Below the pieces are notes generated by a model that did not search any database, was not told the origin of the DNA, and saw only the letters and a program-made list of their open reading frames with translations. Shown one piece after another: positions 1-7,344 of a stretch of 23,805 nucleotides of DNA. Source of the stretch: JAXGMQ01 sp964613055 (GTDB lineage Bacteria > Caldisericota > Caldisericia > JAAYUI01); NCBI GenBank assembly GCA_964613055.1, contig CAZTGD010000030.1, positions 1-23,805 of the forward strand, written 5' to 3'. A program made the translations under genes and the position numbers. Numbering within the stretch: the first letter of the stretch is position 1; each line of letters starts with the position of its first letter.

Positions 1-100
1 TTCACCTGCATATTGTCGGTTAACTTGTAAACATGTATCAATGATTATTGAGTGTATTTAACAGATATTTTCCCGATAATATGTTCGGGTATGTATGATC

Positions 101-407
101 ATCCTCTTGCACTAAGCTTGTTTGTACTCCTCCCCAATATCTTCCACACAGCAACACCTTTCTTGCCTCTTATTCTTTATGGTCCAAAATAACTCTCATA
201 AAGTTCTATCCCACTTTGAACAGGTGACTCATCAATCAATGTTAGTATTCTCTTTCTGAACCTAACGAAGAGCTTCCCCACTGTCACACGAGAAATATTT
301 GTGAAATCTGTAGTTTGCCTTATTGTAAAATCATGTTCAAAACATCTGACTATTTCTCTGAATTTTCTCTCTGAAATATGGGAGTGATATATATACTTGT
401 TCTTCAT
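101..407 (-). pseudogene. IS1595/ISXO2-type transposase remnant
   Basis: The intact part encodes 76 residues: an N-terminal helix-turn-helix-like segment followed by the E..Y..ESYFGP signature that precedes the catalytic DDE core of IS1595-type transposases. Directly after FGP, where family members have Lys, the reading frame has TAA. The same frame then continues with R-I-R-G-K-K-G, which is the expected family sequence, before it degrades and meets TGA near 101. The catalytic core is therefore missing or frame-shifted. The rest of the element may extend beyond the left edge of the window; I could not assign bases 1-100. It is a dead copy. I am confident of the family from the ESYFGP...RIRGKKG pattern but not of the exact IS subgroup. 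Confidence 0.7.
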
Positions 408-423
408 AGAGCTCTCTTACCAT

Positions 424-439
424 AGCACACTTGTGTGCT
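424..439. repeat. Perfect 7-bp inverted repeat upstream of the transposase remnant
   Basis: AGCACAC, two bases (TT), then GTGTGCT. It lies 17 bases upstream of the transposase start codon. It could be part of an insertion-sequence end or a small hairpin. The partner end of the element is not in the window, so it cannot be confirmed as a terminal repeat. Confidence 0.4.
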
Positions 440-498
440 GGGGCTAAATTAGTGAGAGCCTATTTTATTAAAACTACATTTTTTCTGTACACCTCTGC

Positions 499-526
499 TT
501 GATCTCCTTGATTGATATTGTATATT
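499..526 (+). promoter_or_regulatory. Putative sigma70-type promoter of the broken amidase gene
   Basis: A TTGATC box at 499-504 and a TATATT box at 521-526 are separated by 16 bases. Transcription would start near 533, about 40 bases before the ATG at 574. It reads toward the amidase pseudogene. Confidence 0.45.
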
Positions 527-536
527 AGCAATATCT

Positions 537-553
537 GATCATATCTTATGATC
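537..553. promoter_or_regulatory. Palindrome between promoter and ribosome binding site, possible operator
   Basis: GATCATA and its exact complement TATGATC flank a 3-base centre (TCT). The site starts just after the predicted transcription start and ends five bases before the AAAGGAG ribosome binding site at 558-564. Its position fits a repressor operator or a small 5' hairpin. No regulator gene is adjacent. Confidence 0.35.
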
Positions 554-573
554 CAAGAAAGGAGTTGGGGTAA

Positions 574-1386
574 ATGAAGCCAAGTTGGATAGTATTGCGT
601 CATTATGTCAGTGGGAATAGGGATTCTATTGCAAAACAGCACAGACTCGCTGAGGTTGTTCGATAGAAACAGTGTTCATATCATTATGTGGTATTTACAG
701 ATGGTTCTTACTGGATGCTTAATAGCCCAAACAAACCAGAAGGACATTGTGGGATAAACAATCCCTGGTATGCCAAGAACAAAAAAACCTGTAACTATAA
801 CTCAATTGGAGTGTGTGTTATGGGCAATTATGAAACTGGATACATGGGAGATGACCAAAGGAATGTGGTCATTGGATTACTAGCTTAACTGTGTGAAGAT
901 CTCAAGATATCCCCTGACAATATCATAAAACACAGAGATGTGTGGGCAACTGCATGTCCGGGAAAGAACTACCCGTACCGGGAGATACTGGAAGGTGTTA
1001 GGAAAATATTGAGATCGAATCTGGTTTTTACACCAGGTTATTCAGTTATACTCTTTAAGGACAATCGGGTTAACCTTGAGAAAGAACCAGTTATTCTAAG
1101 GGGAGTAACGTTTTTTCCATTAAGGGATATTTTAGAGTTAATAGGATACACAGTCGATTGGGACCAACAGCAAGCAATGGTCGTTGCTCTAAAAAGAAAT
1201 GACACAATCAATCTTTGGCCTGGGAGAAAAGAGATTACGATCAATGGAAAGCAGAAAAGACTTGATCATGAAGTGATTAACATCTGGGGAACAATAGTAG
1301 TGCCATTCAGGTCTTTGATGGAGCTGTTGTGTTACAATGTTAATTGGTTACCTGAATCAGGTGAGGTTCAAGCTGTTAAGCACTGA
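574..1386 (+). pseudogene. N-acetylmuramoyl-L-alanine amidase (Amidase_2 type) with C-terminal stalk domain, two in-frame stops
   Basis: From the ATG at 574, with AAAGGAG nine bases upstream, one frame runs 270 codons to TGA at 1384. It is interrupted by TAG at 664-666 and TAA at 886-888, with no frameshift. Read through those stops, it starts with the family pattern W-I-V-L-R-H-Y, then Y-H-Y-V-V..D-G and S-I-G-V-C-V-M-G-N, and H-R-D-V-W-A-T-A-C-P-G-K. The likely zinc ligands (His near the start, His of HRD, Cys of ACPG) are all present. The last third, about 1030-1386, is a copper-amine-oxidase N-terminal 'stalk' domain with V-P-F-R-S. Such enzymes cleave the peptidoglycan stem peptide. There is no signal peptide. 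The intact remainder suggests recent inactivation; programmed readthrough is less likely because the two stops differ. Confidence 0.8.
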
Positions 1387-1494
1387 AAATAAAGAGCGAC
1401 ATGGATATCTTCTGCGTAGTCGAAATGGTTAACCCCAATCATGCCATAGCTGATTTTGATGATTTGTGATGCTGTGTATTGTAGTTATCTCAGA

Positions 1495-2643
1495 TTAAAA
1501 CAGTTTTTCTAAGGGCGCAGTTATGTAATGGTTGTTATCTGAGAACAGGTGCAACTCGCCTGTTCTTTCAATAAATTCGGAGTAGTAAATGGATTCAGCT
1601 AGACCAGTAAATTCGATTATCTTGACTTCATTCCTTTTTGAGTTGGGTATGAGAATACTCGCCTTGTGGTCGAATTCTCCATCCAATCCAAAGAGAAAAA
1701 GGTCACCATACTTTGCTGATCTGATAAAATCTATGGTTTCGTACTTACCACTGCATATCTTATTTATGGATATCTCTCTTTCGTGATCTTTAAGATATCG
1801 TCTTACCCAAAGGAGTTCATCTTGACCCTCATATATCGTTGCGTTAAGACCAAATTCTATCTTTTCGATATCCTTCCTTGCTATTATTTCCTTTTTCTGC
1901 ATATCGATTACGTTGTATTGATAACCATCATAGAGGTTTACAATCCCAGGTCGTTCATCCCATTCGAGTCTCCAGAGATATGAATTATCATTTGCTCCTG
2001 GAATCTCGATTGGCCATAGGAAGTTATACTTCCCGCCTTCTGTTGTGAAGGCAAGAAGACGTCCTCCATTAAACCCAATCTGCCTTTTTGAACATCTCAC
2101 TCGAGATGGGAACAGTGTTTCCTGTTTAAATTTCTGCTCAGATGTTAGTCTCCCATCGTCTGCACTGTGATGGTTTATCAGCAACAGACTTTCGTCCTGG
2201 AGTGTGATATCGGGGTAGTGAGGACTACTGGAGGGAGTCAAACCGATTATATAATCACATGGGGTTTCAACTTTGAATTTTTCTTCAATTGAATGTTTCC
2301 CGTTCAGATTGGTCAGTTGATATGATGATGGCAACTTGAAACCAATAATATAATTTGAGTTGTCACCAGAAACCAGAAGAATGATTGTACCGTGGCCGAA
2401 TTGGTTGATTATCGGTTTCTTTGGATGGTAGGTTTCATCTTTGTTTTCAGTACTCCCATAAAACTCCCATGACAGCACATCTCCATCAATTTTCACTGAA
2501 GTGATGACCCTCTCTCGAAATACGTTATTGCATATGTGCATGTATTTATCGGTGATTATAACCGGATGAAAGCCACCGCCTATTCTTGGTATGTAGACCA
2601 TCACATCTCCAGAGATAAAATTCCCCGGTACTTTCCTAATCAT
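1495..2643 (-). CDS. Protein of unknown function, paralogue of the upstream gene
   Basis: This encodes 382 residues with no signal peptide or membrane segment, so it is probably cytoplasmic. I do not recognise the family. Frequent short beta-rich blocks (aromatic-hydrophobic strands separated by polar turns) suggest a propeller-like or other all-beta fold. Its C-terminal half aligns by eye with that of the next gene upstream: R-x-x-G-[YF]-x-G-x-R-[IL]-L, then Y-D-G, then L-F-G...P...E, then L-x-L-F near the end. The start codon is preceded by AAGGGGGA, which overlaps the stop of the upstream gene; only nine bases separate the two genes, so they are co-transcribed. It is the last gene of this minus-strand unit and converges on the amidase pseudogene. 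Confidence 0.8.
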   Translation of the reverse strand: MIRKVPGNFISGDVMVYIPRIGGGFHPVIITDKYMHICNNVFRERVITSVKIDGDVLSWEFYGSTENKDETYHPKKPIINQFGHGTIILLVSGDNSNYIIGFKLPSSYQLTNLNGKHSIEEKFKVETPCDYIIGLTPSSSPHYPDITLQDESLLLINHHSADDGRLTSEQKFKQETLFPSRVRCSKRQIGFNGGRLLAFTTEGGKYNFLWPIEIPGANDNSYLWRLEWDERPGIVNLYDGYQYNVIDMQKKEIIARKDIEKIEFGLNATIYEGQDELLWVRRYLKDHEREISINKICSGKYETIDFIRSAKYGDLFLFGLDGEFDHKASILIPNSKRNEVKIIEFTGLAESIYYSEFIERTGELHLFSDNNHYITAPLEKLF

Positions 2644-2652
2644 AAATCCCCC

Positions 2653-3924
2653 TTAATCCTCAAATCCATACAGTTTTATCGTATTTGTGGGTTTCCACCT
2701 GCTTATGTGTTCGGTTTCAAGATACACGTCATTTGCGAATAAGTAGAGTTTTTTACTGTTACTGCAGAAGTCTATTGATTGGATATTCTCCTGGATATTG
2801 CTGAATGTGTATTCCCTTATCTCCTGTTGTCCATAGGGATACACATGAAAAAGTTTTACAAGTGATTCTGTACCTACTTTTTCAATAAAACCAAATAGAC
2901 CTCCATCATACGAACCCATCTGGAATCGAAGTATAGGAGTCATGGGTTGCTCAGAGATCAATAACGGCCTTGCAAGCATTTCCTCATGAGATACCAATGT
3001 ATTCTCAATAAAGGTTATACCAGTGTCAGTTGGGAAGCACACAGAATCGATTCCAGGTTTTGCACCTTCGATGGAGACACTCGCTTGGATAAGCATATCG
3101 TGAGGGTTGACATAATTGATTTTCTTTCCATCGTAGAATGATATAAGCGGAGAATCAGAATCGTGGCTTTTTATTGAATCAAAGAAGAAACCATTATCAG
3201 CACTAAGATCAATTGATCCAACCTCCTCGAATCCATCATCGTTAATATCTAGGAATAAAATTCTACTACCTGAATATCCAACGAATCTTATACCAGGGGA
3301 CATGAGGGTGTAGAAGATACTATTTGCTGGGAAAGATATCGAATGTGTAATGGCTCCATTAGCGTTATGTGCGATTAGTGTATTCTCCTTCTCATTCAGT
3401 CCCACTATCAACGGATTCTCTGGATCACCACTGTCACAAATCTGTATGAGTTTTGTAATGTCAGTGTCAAAACTATTTCTTAGTTCTAAGCAGTTGTATG
3501 CCCTTTCATCTCCCTCTTTTTGCATCAGACACTGAATGTTCGTTTGATCGTCAATATCCAGAAGGATTGCGTGAAAACACCCTATTTCCTCAGGCTCATT
3601 GCTTACAATATGAGGTTCTGTTTTAAATATGGATATATCCCCTGACAATGATAAATCAGGTTTTGTACTGTCCAAATCAGTCTCATATGTTGAGATGCCT
3701 TCATAAAGTGAAGCTGAGATCATCTGTTTTGATTGACCAGGTAACTCGATTTCTGCTACAACCTCTTCTCGGTTTGCGGTTCCACATATGTAAATTTTGT
3801 GCCCATTATCGATGACAGGGTAATCAGTTTCATATGTGTTATCCCTAATGTATCCAAGCAGGTTTCCTTGGGTGATTGGATCGTCAATTATCCACAAGCT
3901 TGATGATTGGTTTTTTTCACTCAT
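2653..3924 (-). CDS. Protein of unknown function, first of two tandem paralogues
   Basis: This encodes 423 residues with no signal peptide or transmembrane segment and an acidic, beta-rich composition. A D-I-N-D-D-G-F-E-E stretch resembles the calcium-loop type sequences of FG-GAP or VCBS propeller repeats, but one such stretch does not establish a fold. It shares spaced motifs with the following gene (R-F-V-G-Y-S-G-S-R-I-L, Y-D-G, L-F-G-F, L-Y-L-F), so the pair probably arose by duplication followed by strong divergence. The start is ATG at 3924, with a TATAAT box ending seven bases upstream and no Shine-Dalgarno site, which suggests a leaderless message. Function is unknown. Confidence 0.8.
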   Translation of the reverse strand: MSEKNQSSSLWIIDDPITQGNLLGYIRDNTYETDYPVIDNGHKIYICGTANREEVVAEIELPGQSKQMISASLYEGISTYETDLDSTKPDLSLSGDISIFKTEPHIVSNEPEEIGCFHAILLDIDDQTNIQCLMQKEGDERAYNCLELRNSFDTDITKLIQICDSGDPENPLIVGLNEKENTLIAHNANGAITHSISFPANSIFYTLMSPGIRFVGYSGSRILFLDINDDGFEEVGSIDLSADNGFFFDSIKSHDSDSPLISFYDGKKINYVNPHDMLIQASVSIEGAKPGIDSVCFPTDTGITFIENTLVSHEEMLARPLLISEQPMTPILRFQMGSYDGGLFGFIEKVGTESLVKLFHVYPYGQQEIREYTFSNIQENIQSIDFCSNSKKLYLFANDVYLETEHISRWKPTNTIKLYGFED

Positions 3925-3931
3925 GCAGGTT

Positions 3932-3959
3932 ATTATATGAAAATTACTCGTTTAATCAA
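3932..3959 (-). promoter_or_regulatory. Promoter of the two-gene unknown operon, leaderless arrangement
   Basis: On the minus strand a TTGATT box (3954-3959) and a perfect TATAAT box (3932-3937) are 16 bases apart. Only seven bases lie between the -10 box and the ATG, so transcription should start at or next to the start codon. Confidence 0.65.
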
Positions 3960-3983
3960 TATCTTGTATATACCAGCGTTTAG

Positions 3984-4409
3984 TTATTTCAGTAACGCTT
4001 TTGTGATCGGGTACGCCCATGGAATTTTCGAAACAGAACCTCGAGCTGAAAGAACAGATGATATAAATGCAGAGATGAAGAATATCAGAATTAAGACGAT
4101 CATCCCATATCGATAGATGTCAAACAGCAGTTGAGGCCCTGCAAGTGACCCAGCCGTGAGATATATTAGGTGCCAGACAACCATCGTTATTATTGCGATC
4201 AAACCATTAAATATAGCTGTTAGCGCGTTTGTTATCGCAAATCGATCGCCCTTTACACTCTTGATCAATCCCAACAGAATAATTATACCCACGATACCAA
4301 GAGTTATATGAGATAGAACAGAATATAGCTTTGCATCTTCCGTTGGTTTTGGATGTCTCTCATAGTTGCTCAATGAATGTTCAGTGTTTCCCTCATCAAG
4401 TTTTCTCAT
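3984..4409 (-). CDS. Small membrane protein, DUF4870/Tic20-like
   Basis: This encodes 141 residues: a polar N-terminal tail of about 27 residues, then three or four hydrophobic segments (about 29-50, 58-86 and 98-119) and a short basic end. The pattern L-S-H-I-T-L-G-I-V-G.. followed by a charged K-S-V-K-G-D-R loop and A-L-T-A-I-F-N resembles DUF4870 proteins, in which a cytoplasmic loop joins the first two helices. The family role is unknown. It lies 59 bases upstream of the paralogue pair on the same strand, but that pair has its own promoter. Its own start is ATG, six bases after a -10 box, with no Shine-Dalgarno site. Confidence 0.65.
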   Translation of the reverse strand: MRKLDEGNTEHSLSNYERHPKPTEDAKLYSVLSHITLGIVGIIILLGLIKSVKGDRFAITNALTAIFNGLIAIITMVVWHLIYLTAGSLAGPQLLFDIYRYGMIVLILIFFISAFISSVLSARGSVSKIPWAYPITKALLK

Positions 4410-4415
4410 GATATG

Positions 4416-4444
4416 ATGATATAATATCTAATGCTTTAGGTCAA
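4416..4444 (-). promoter_or_regulatory. Promoter of the DUF4870-like gene, leaderless arrangement
   Basis: On the minus strand TTGACC (4439-4444) and TATCAT (4416-4421) are separated by 17 bases, and six bases follow before the ATG at 4409. There is no ribosome binding site in those six bases. Confidence 0.6.
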
Positions 4445-4576
4445 TTGCTATTCATCTGCATATGTCTGATACTGTTGATGTTTTATGATAAAACAACACA
4501 TAAGAAAAATATATAAAATGTGTCCACATTCTTCTCATTTGGTATCTGATTTCAACACTCTCCAGTTTGGGCTTGC

Positions 4577-4605
4577 TTGACTTAAATAATCATTAATCTT
4601 ACAAT
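4577..4605 (+). promoter_or_regulatory. Main promoter of the hdr-mvh operon
   Basis: TTGACT (4577-4582), 17 bases, then TACAAT (4600-4605): a near-consensus sigma70 promoter. Transcription should begin near 4612, giving a leader of about 60 bases before hdrC. The flanks are AT-rich, and no other gene lies between this site and 4410. Confidence 0.7.
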
Positions 4606-4625
4606 TTATCTTGTTGTGATTATCC

Positions 4626-4637
4626 GACTCGTGAGTC
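4626..4637. promoter_or_regulatory. Palindrome in the hdr-mvh leader, possible operator
   Basis: GACTC-GT-GAGTC lies about 15 bases downstream of the predicted transcription start and well before the ribosome binding site. It is short, so chance occurrence is possible; its position suits a repressor. Confidence 0.3.
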
Positions 4638-4673
4638 TATTTGCTGATAATTCTAATCAAAGGGGGTGTACCC

Positions 4674-5207
4674 ATGAGTGATCCTTCAAATGTTGCCACC
4701 ACTGCAAATCCCCATCTCAAGCCAGTTTTTAAGGCTGAGGTGTCTAGTCTGTTTGGCGGTGAACGTGTTATGAGTTGTTTTCAGTGTGGCACTTGCACAG
4801 CTTCTTGCCCTGTGAGGGCTGTGGATGAGAATTACAATCCCAGAAAGATCATCAGGATGGTTTTGTTGGGAATGCGTAAGGAGGTTCTAGAGAAAGAGCC
4901 TATCTGGTTGTGCACGTATTGTTATACCTGCCAGGAAAGATGTCCCCAGGATGTAAAGATAACGGACTTGATTTTTGCTCTGAAGAATTTGGCAACAGAG
5001 GAAGGTTATATGCATAAATCAATGGTACCCCAGGTGGACGTTCTTTCTGAGTTTGGCAGGCTTTATGAGATGACTGATTTTGATAATAAGAAGAGAGCTA
5101 AACTCAATCTTCCTCCTTTGGGCAATGAGTCTGAGTCGATCGACTCTGTCCTGGACTCAACGGGACTCAAGGATCAGACAAAGGATAGAAAGGAGTCGTC
5201 CAAATGA
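4674..5207 (+). CDS. hdrC: Heterodisulfide reductase-like subunit C
   Basis: HdrC is the iron-sulfur subunit that carries electrons from the HdrA flavin to HdrB. The 177-residue product has two complete CxxCxxCxxxCP motifs, at Cys35/38/41/45 and Cys80/83/86/90, for two [4Fe-4S] clusters. The first is embedded in M-S-C-F-Q-C-G-T-C-T-A-S-C-P, which is typical of HdrC. I chose ATG 4674 because AAAGGGGGTG sits just upstream; the in-frame ATG at 4641 would begin before that site. There are no membrane helices, so it belongs to the soluble HdrABC type rather than HdrDE. The tail after residue 140 is charged and poorly conserved. The stop overlaps the hdrB start (ATGA). Confidence 0.93.
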   Translation: MSDPSNVATTANPHLKPVFKAEVSSLFGGERVMSCFQCGTCTASCPVRAVDENYNPRKIIRMVLLGMRKEVLEKEPIWLCTYCYTCQERCPQDVKITDLIFALKNLATEEGYMHKSMVPQVDVLSEFGRLYEMTDFDNKKRAKLNLPPLGNESESIDSVLDSTGLKDQTKDRKESSK

Positions 5208-6085
5208 AGCTAGCGTTATTCTTGGGGTGCACGATTCCTGCCAGAGGCCTTCATTATGAAGCCTCTGCGCGAAAGGTGGCTGAAGCTTTGGGGATAGAAC
5301 TCGTTGACATGAACGGGGCAGGCTGTTGTGGTATGCCACTACGAAACGTGAACTCAGATACGAGTCTTGCCATGTCAGCGATGGCGCTTGCTCAAGCAGA
5401 GGAGATGGGTCTCGAAATGGTGACTCTCTGCTCTGCTTGTAATTCAACACTGACTGAGGCGGCTCATCTGCTGGCAGAAGACAAAGAAAAACTCAAACAG
5501 GTAAATGAGATTCTTAAAAAAGCCGGCAGGAAAGAATACAAGGGTACGACAAAGGTATGGCACTTCACTAGATACCTCTATGAGAAGATTGGGACAGAAA
5601 AGATCAAGTCGATGGTGAAGAAACCGCTAGCTGGCCTGAAGGTTTTTACTCATGCCGGTTGTCATTATCTAAAACCAAGAACGATATTTGAAGGATTTGA
5701 TAACCCCGAAGCCCCCCACACACTGGACGATTTGGTTGAGGCTTTGGGAGCCGAATCTGTAAAGATTATTAACCCAAATGAATGCTGTGGAGGTGGTATA
5801 CTCGCTTTCAATGAGGATGACTCAATTTCAATAGCGGGTGGAAAACTCAGAAGGATTGTTGATCATGGTGGGATAGATGTGCTTGTGCTTCACTGTCCAT
5901 TCTGTAACATTCAATACGAGAGCCACCAAAAGAAATTGGAGAAAGAGAGTGGTGAACCTATCAAATTGCCTACAATTTTCCTTCCTGAACTCATCGGCCT
6001 TGCATTTGGGCTTGATCCAAAAGCTTTGGGTTTCAATCTGCATAGAGTAAAACCAAAAGATCTACTCGCACGAGTGGAAGCGTGA
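5204..6085 (+). CDS. hdrB: Heterodisulfide reductase-like subunit B, two CCG domains
   Basis: HdrB is the catalytic subunit that reduces a disulfide using two non-cubane [4Fe-4S] clusters. Both cysteine sets are complete: Cys9, Cys41-Cys42-Gly, Cys76/Cys79, and Cys153, Cys194-Cys195-Gly, Cys231/Cys234. This agrees almost position by position with what I recall for methanogen HdrB. Its 293 residues are normal for the family. AGGAG lies eight bases before the ATG, which overlaps the hdrC stop. With all cluster ligands kept, a true disulfide-reducing activity is plausible. The substrate in a bacterium is unlikely to be CoM-S-S-CoB and cannot be inferred from the sequence. Confidence 0.94.
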   Translation: MKLALFLGCTIPARGLHYEASARKVAEALGIELVDMNGAGCCGMPLRNVNSDTSLAMSAMALAQAEEMGLEMVTLCSACNSTLTEAAHLLAEDKEKLKQVNEILKKAGRKEYKGTTKVWHFTRYLYEKIGTEKIKSMVKKPLAGLKVFTHAGCHYLKPRTIFEGFDNPEAPHTLDDLVEALGAESVKIINPNECCGGGILAFNEDDSISIAGGKLRRIVDHGGIDVLVLHCPFCNIQYESHQKKLEKESGEPIKLPTIFLPELIGLAFGLDPKALGFNLHRVKPKDLLARVEA

Positions 6086-6096
6086 GGAGGTAGACA

Positions 6097-7332
6097 GTGG
6101 AAAAATATAAATATGTAATCGTTGGCAATGGTATCGCAGGTCTCAGGGCGGCTGACACGATTCGTCAGCATGACAAAGAATCCTCACTGTGTATGATCTC
6201 TGAAGAGCCCTATCTGTCATATTCTAGGCCACTTATCTCCTATCTAATCGGCAAAGAAATCGTCGAAGAGAAGATGTTTTATCACAATGAAGACTGGTAT
6301 AAGGACAGGAATATCACGCTCAAACTCGGTTCTGAAGCGAAGGATTTTAAACCAATCGACAATAAGCTGTTTCTGGCTGATGGAACTGAGATAGGTTATG
6401 AGAAATTGCTATTGGCTATTGGTGGCAAGGGAGGTCTGCCTGATATTCCAGGTAAAGGACTCGATGGTGTTTACACTTTCACACACATGGATACAGCCAA
6501 GGATATCATCAAGAAGATAAAGAGTGGAGCAAAGAGAGCTTTTGTGCTTGGCGGAGGACTTGTTGGTTTAAAAGCCGCACAGGGATTGTCAGACGCAGGT
6601 CTTGATGTAACCGTTGTAATCTCCTCAGGACAGGTTCTTTCACAGCTTCTTGATGAAACAGCCGCTGAGCTTATCAAAAGAAGACTCGACCGAAGGGGTA
6701 TCCGTGTCATCCTCCACACGTCAGTTGTTGAGTTACTCGGTAGCGAGGGCAAGGTTGAAGGAGTGGTTCTCGAATCAGGCGATGAGCATGATTGCGATAT
6801 GGTAGTTTTCGCAAAAGGTGTTCGTCCAGACATCAAATATCTGAAGGATACAGAGATAAAAACGAATTATGGCATCTATGCAGACAATCACATGAAGACC
6901 AACATTCCGAATGTATGGGCTGCTGGTGATTGCACAGAAACATATGAAGAATCATTCGGAAAAACAACAACGAATCTGGTTTGGCCCAGAGCATCTGAAC
7001 AGGGAAAGATAGCCGGACTCAACATGGTTGGGATCCCAAAGGAGTATCGTGGTTGGTTCTGGATGAACTCATTCCAGTTCTACGGACTATCATGTATCTC
7101 GGTTGGCAATGTGAGACCTCATGGGGGAAGATTTGAAGTCATGATCAACCAGAACCTTAGGAAGGGTGTTTACAGAAAAGTCATCCTCATGGATAACAAG
7201 ATCATAGGGGCACTCTTCGTTGGAAAAATAACTACCATCGGAACGATAAACGGACTCATCAAGAAGCAAATAGACGTAAAAGGGCACAAGGAGGATATCC
7301 TTGAAGATAAACTCGCCCTTTTGATATTCTAA
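6097..7332 (+). CDS. FAD-dependent NAD(P) oxidoreductase (FNOR / rubredoxin-reductase-like)
   Basis: The 411-residue flavoprotein has an N-terminal FAD motif G-N-G-I-A-G (about 10-15), a second Rossmann motif L-G-G-G-L-V-G-L near 152 for NAD(P)H, and the W-A-A-G-D-C FAD motif near 275. The region after the first FAD motif reads Y-L-S-Y-S-R-P-L-I-S-Y-L. It lacks the active-site cysteine of NADH oxidase/CoA-disulfide reductases and so resembles the rubredoxin-reductase, NirB and FNOR group. It uses a GTG start; GAGGAGG at 6084-6090 is well placed for it. It is followed directly by a CooF-like ferredoxin, the arrangement known from the FNOR-CooF pairs of CO dehydrogenase clusters. Inferred role: an NAD(P)H/ferredoxin entry or exit point for the Hdr-Mvh complex. 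Confidence 0.85.
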   Translation: MEKYKYVIVGNGIAGLRAADTIRQHDKESSLCMISEEPYLSYSRPLISYLIGKEIVEEKMFYHNEDWYKDRNITLKLGSEAKDFKPIDNKLFLADGTEIGYEKLLLAIGGKGGLPDIPGKGLDGVYTFTHMDTAKDIIKKIKSGAKRAFVLGGGLVGLKAAQGLSDAGLDVTVVISSGQVLSQLLDETAAELIKRRLDRRGIRVILHTSVVELLGSEGKVEGVVLESGDEHDCDMVVFAKGVRPDIKYLKDTEIKTNYGIYADNHMKTNIPNVWAAGDCTETYEESFGKTTTNLVWPRASEQGKIAGLNMVGIPKEYRGWFWMNSFQFYGLSCISVGNVRPHGGRFEVMINQNLRKGVYRKVILMDNKIIGALFVGKITTIGTINGLIKKQIDVKGHKEDILEDKLALLIF

Positions 7333-7344
7333 AGGAGACCACAA

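Noticed and set aside
460..642. Open frame on the minus strand
   Set aside because: It covers the promoter, palindrome and start of the plus-strand amidase pseudogene and has no protein-like features of its own.
574..1386. Reassigned stop codons or pyrrolysine explaining the in-frame TAG and TAA
   Set aside because: Both TAG and TAA end several intact genes elsewhere in the window, and two different stops in one gene are better explained by mutation.
4641..4673. Earlier ATG for hdrC
   Set aside because: It begins before the only good ribosome binding site and adds residues not expected in HdrC.
5127..5166. Cluster of GAGTC/GACTC words, including a 14-base palindrome, near the end of hdrC
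   Set aside because: It lies in coding sequence for a Ser/Asp/Glu-rich tail, and codon choice alone can produce it. The link with the similar leader palindrome is too weak.
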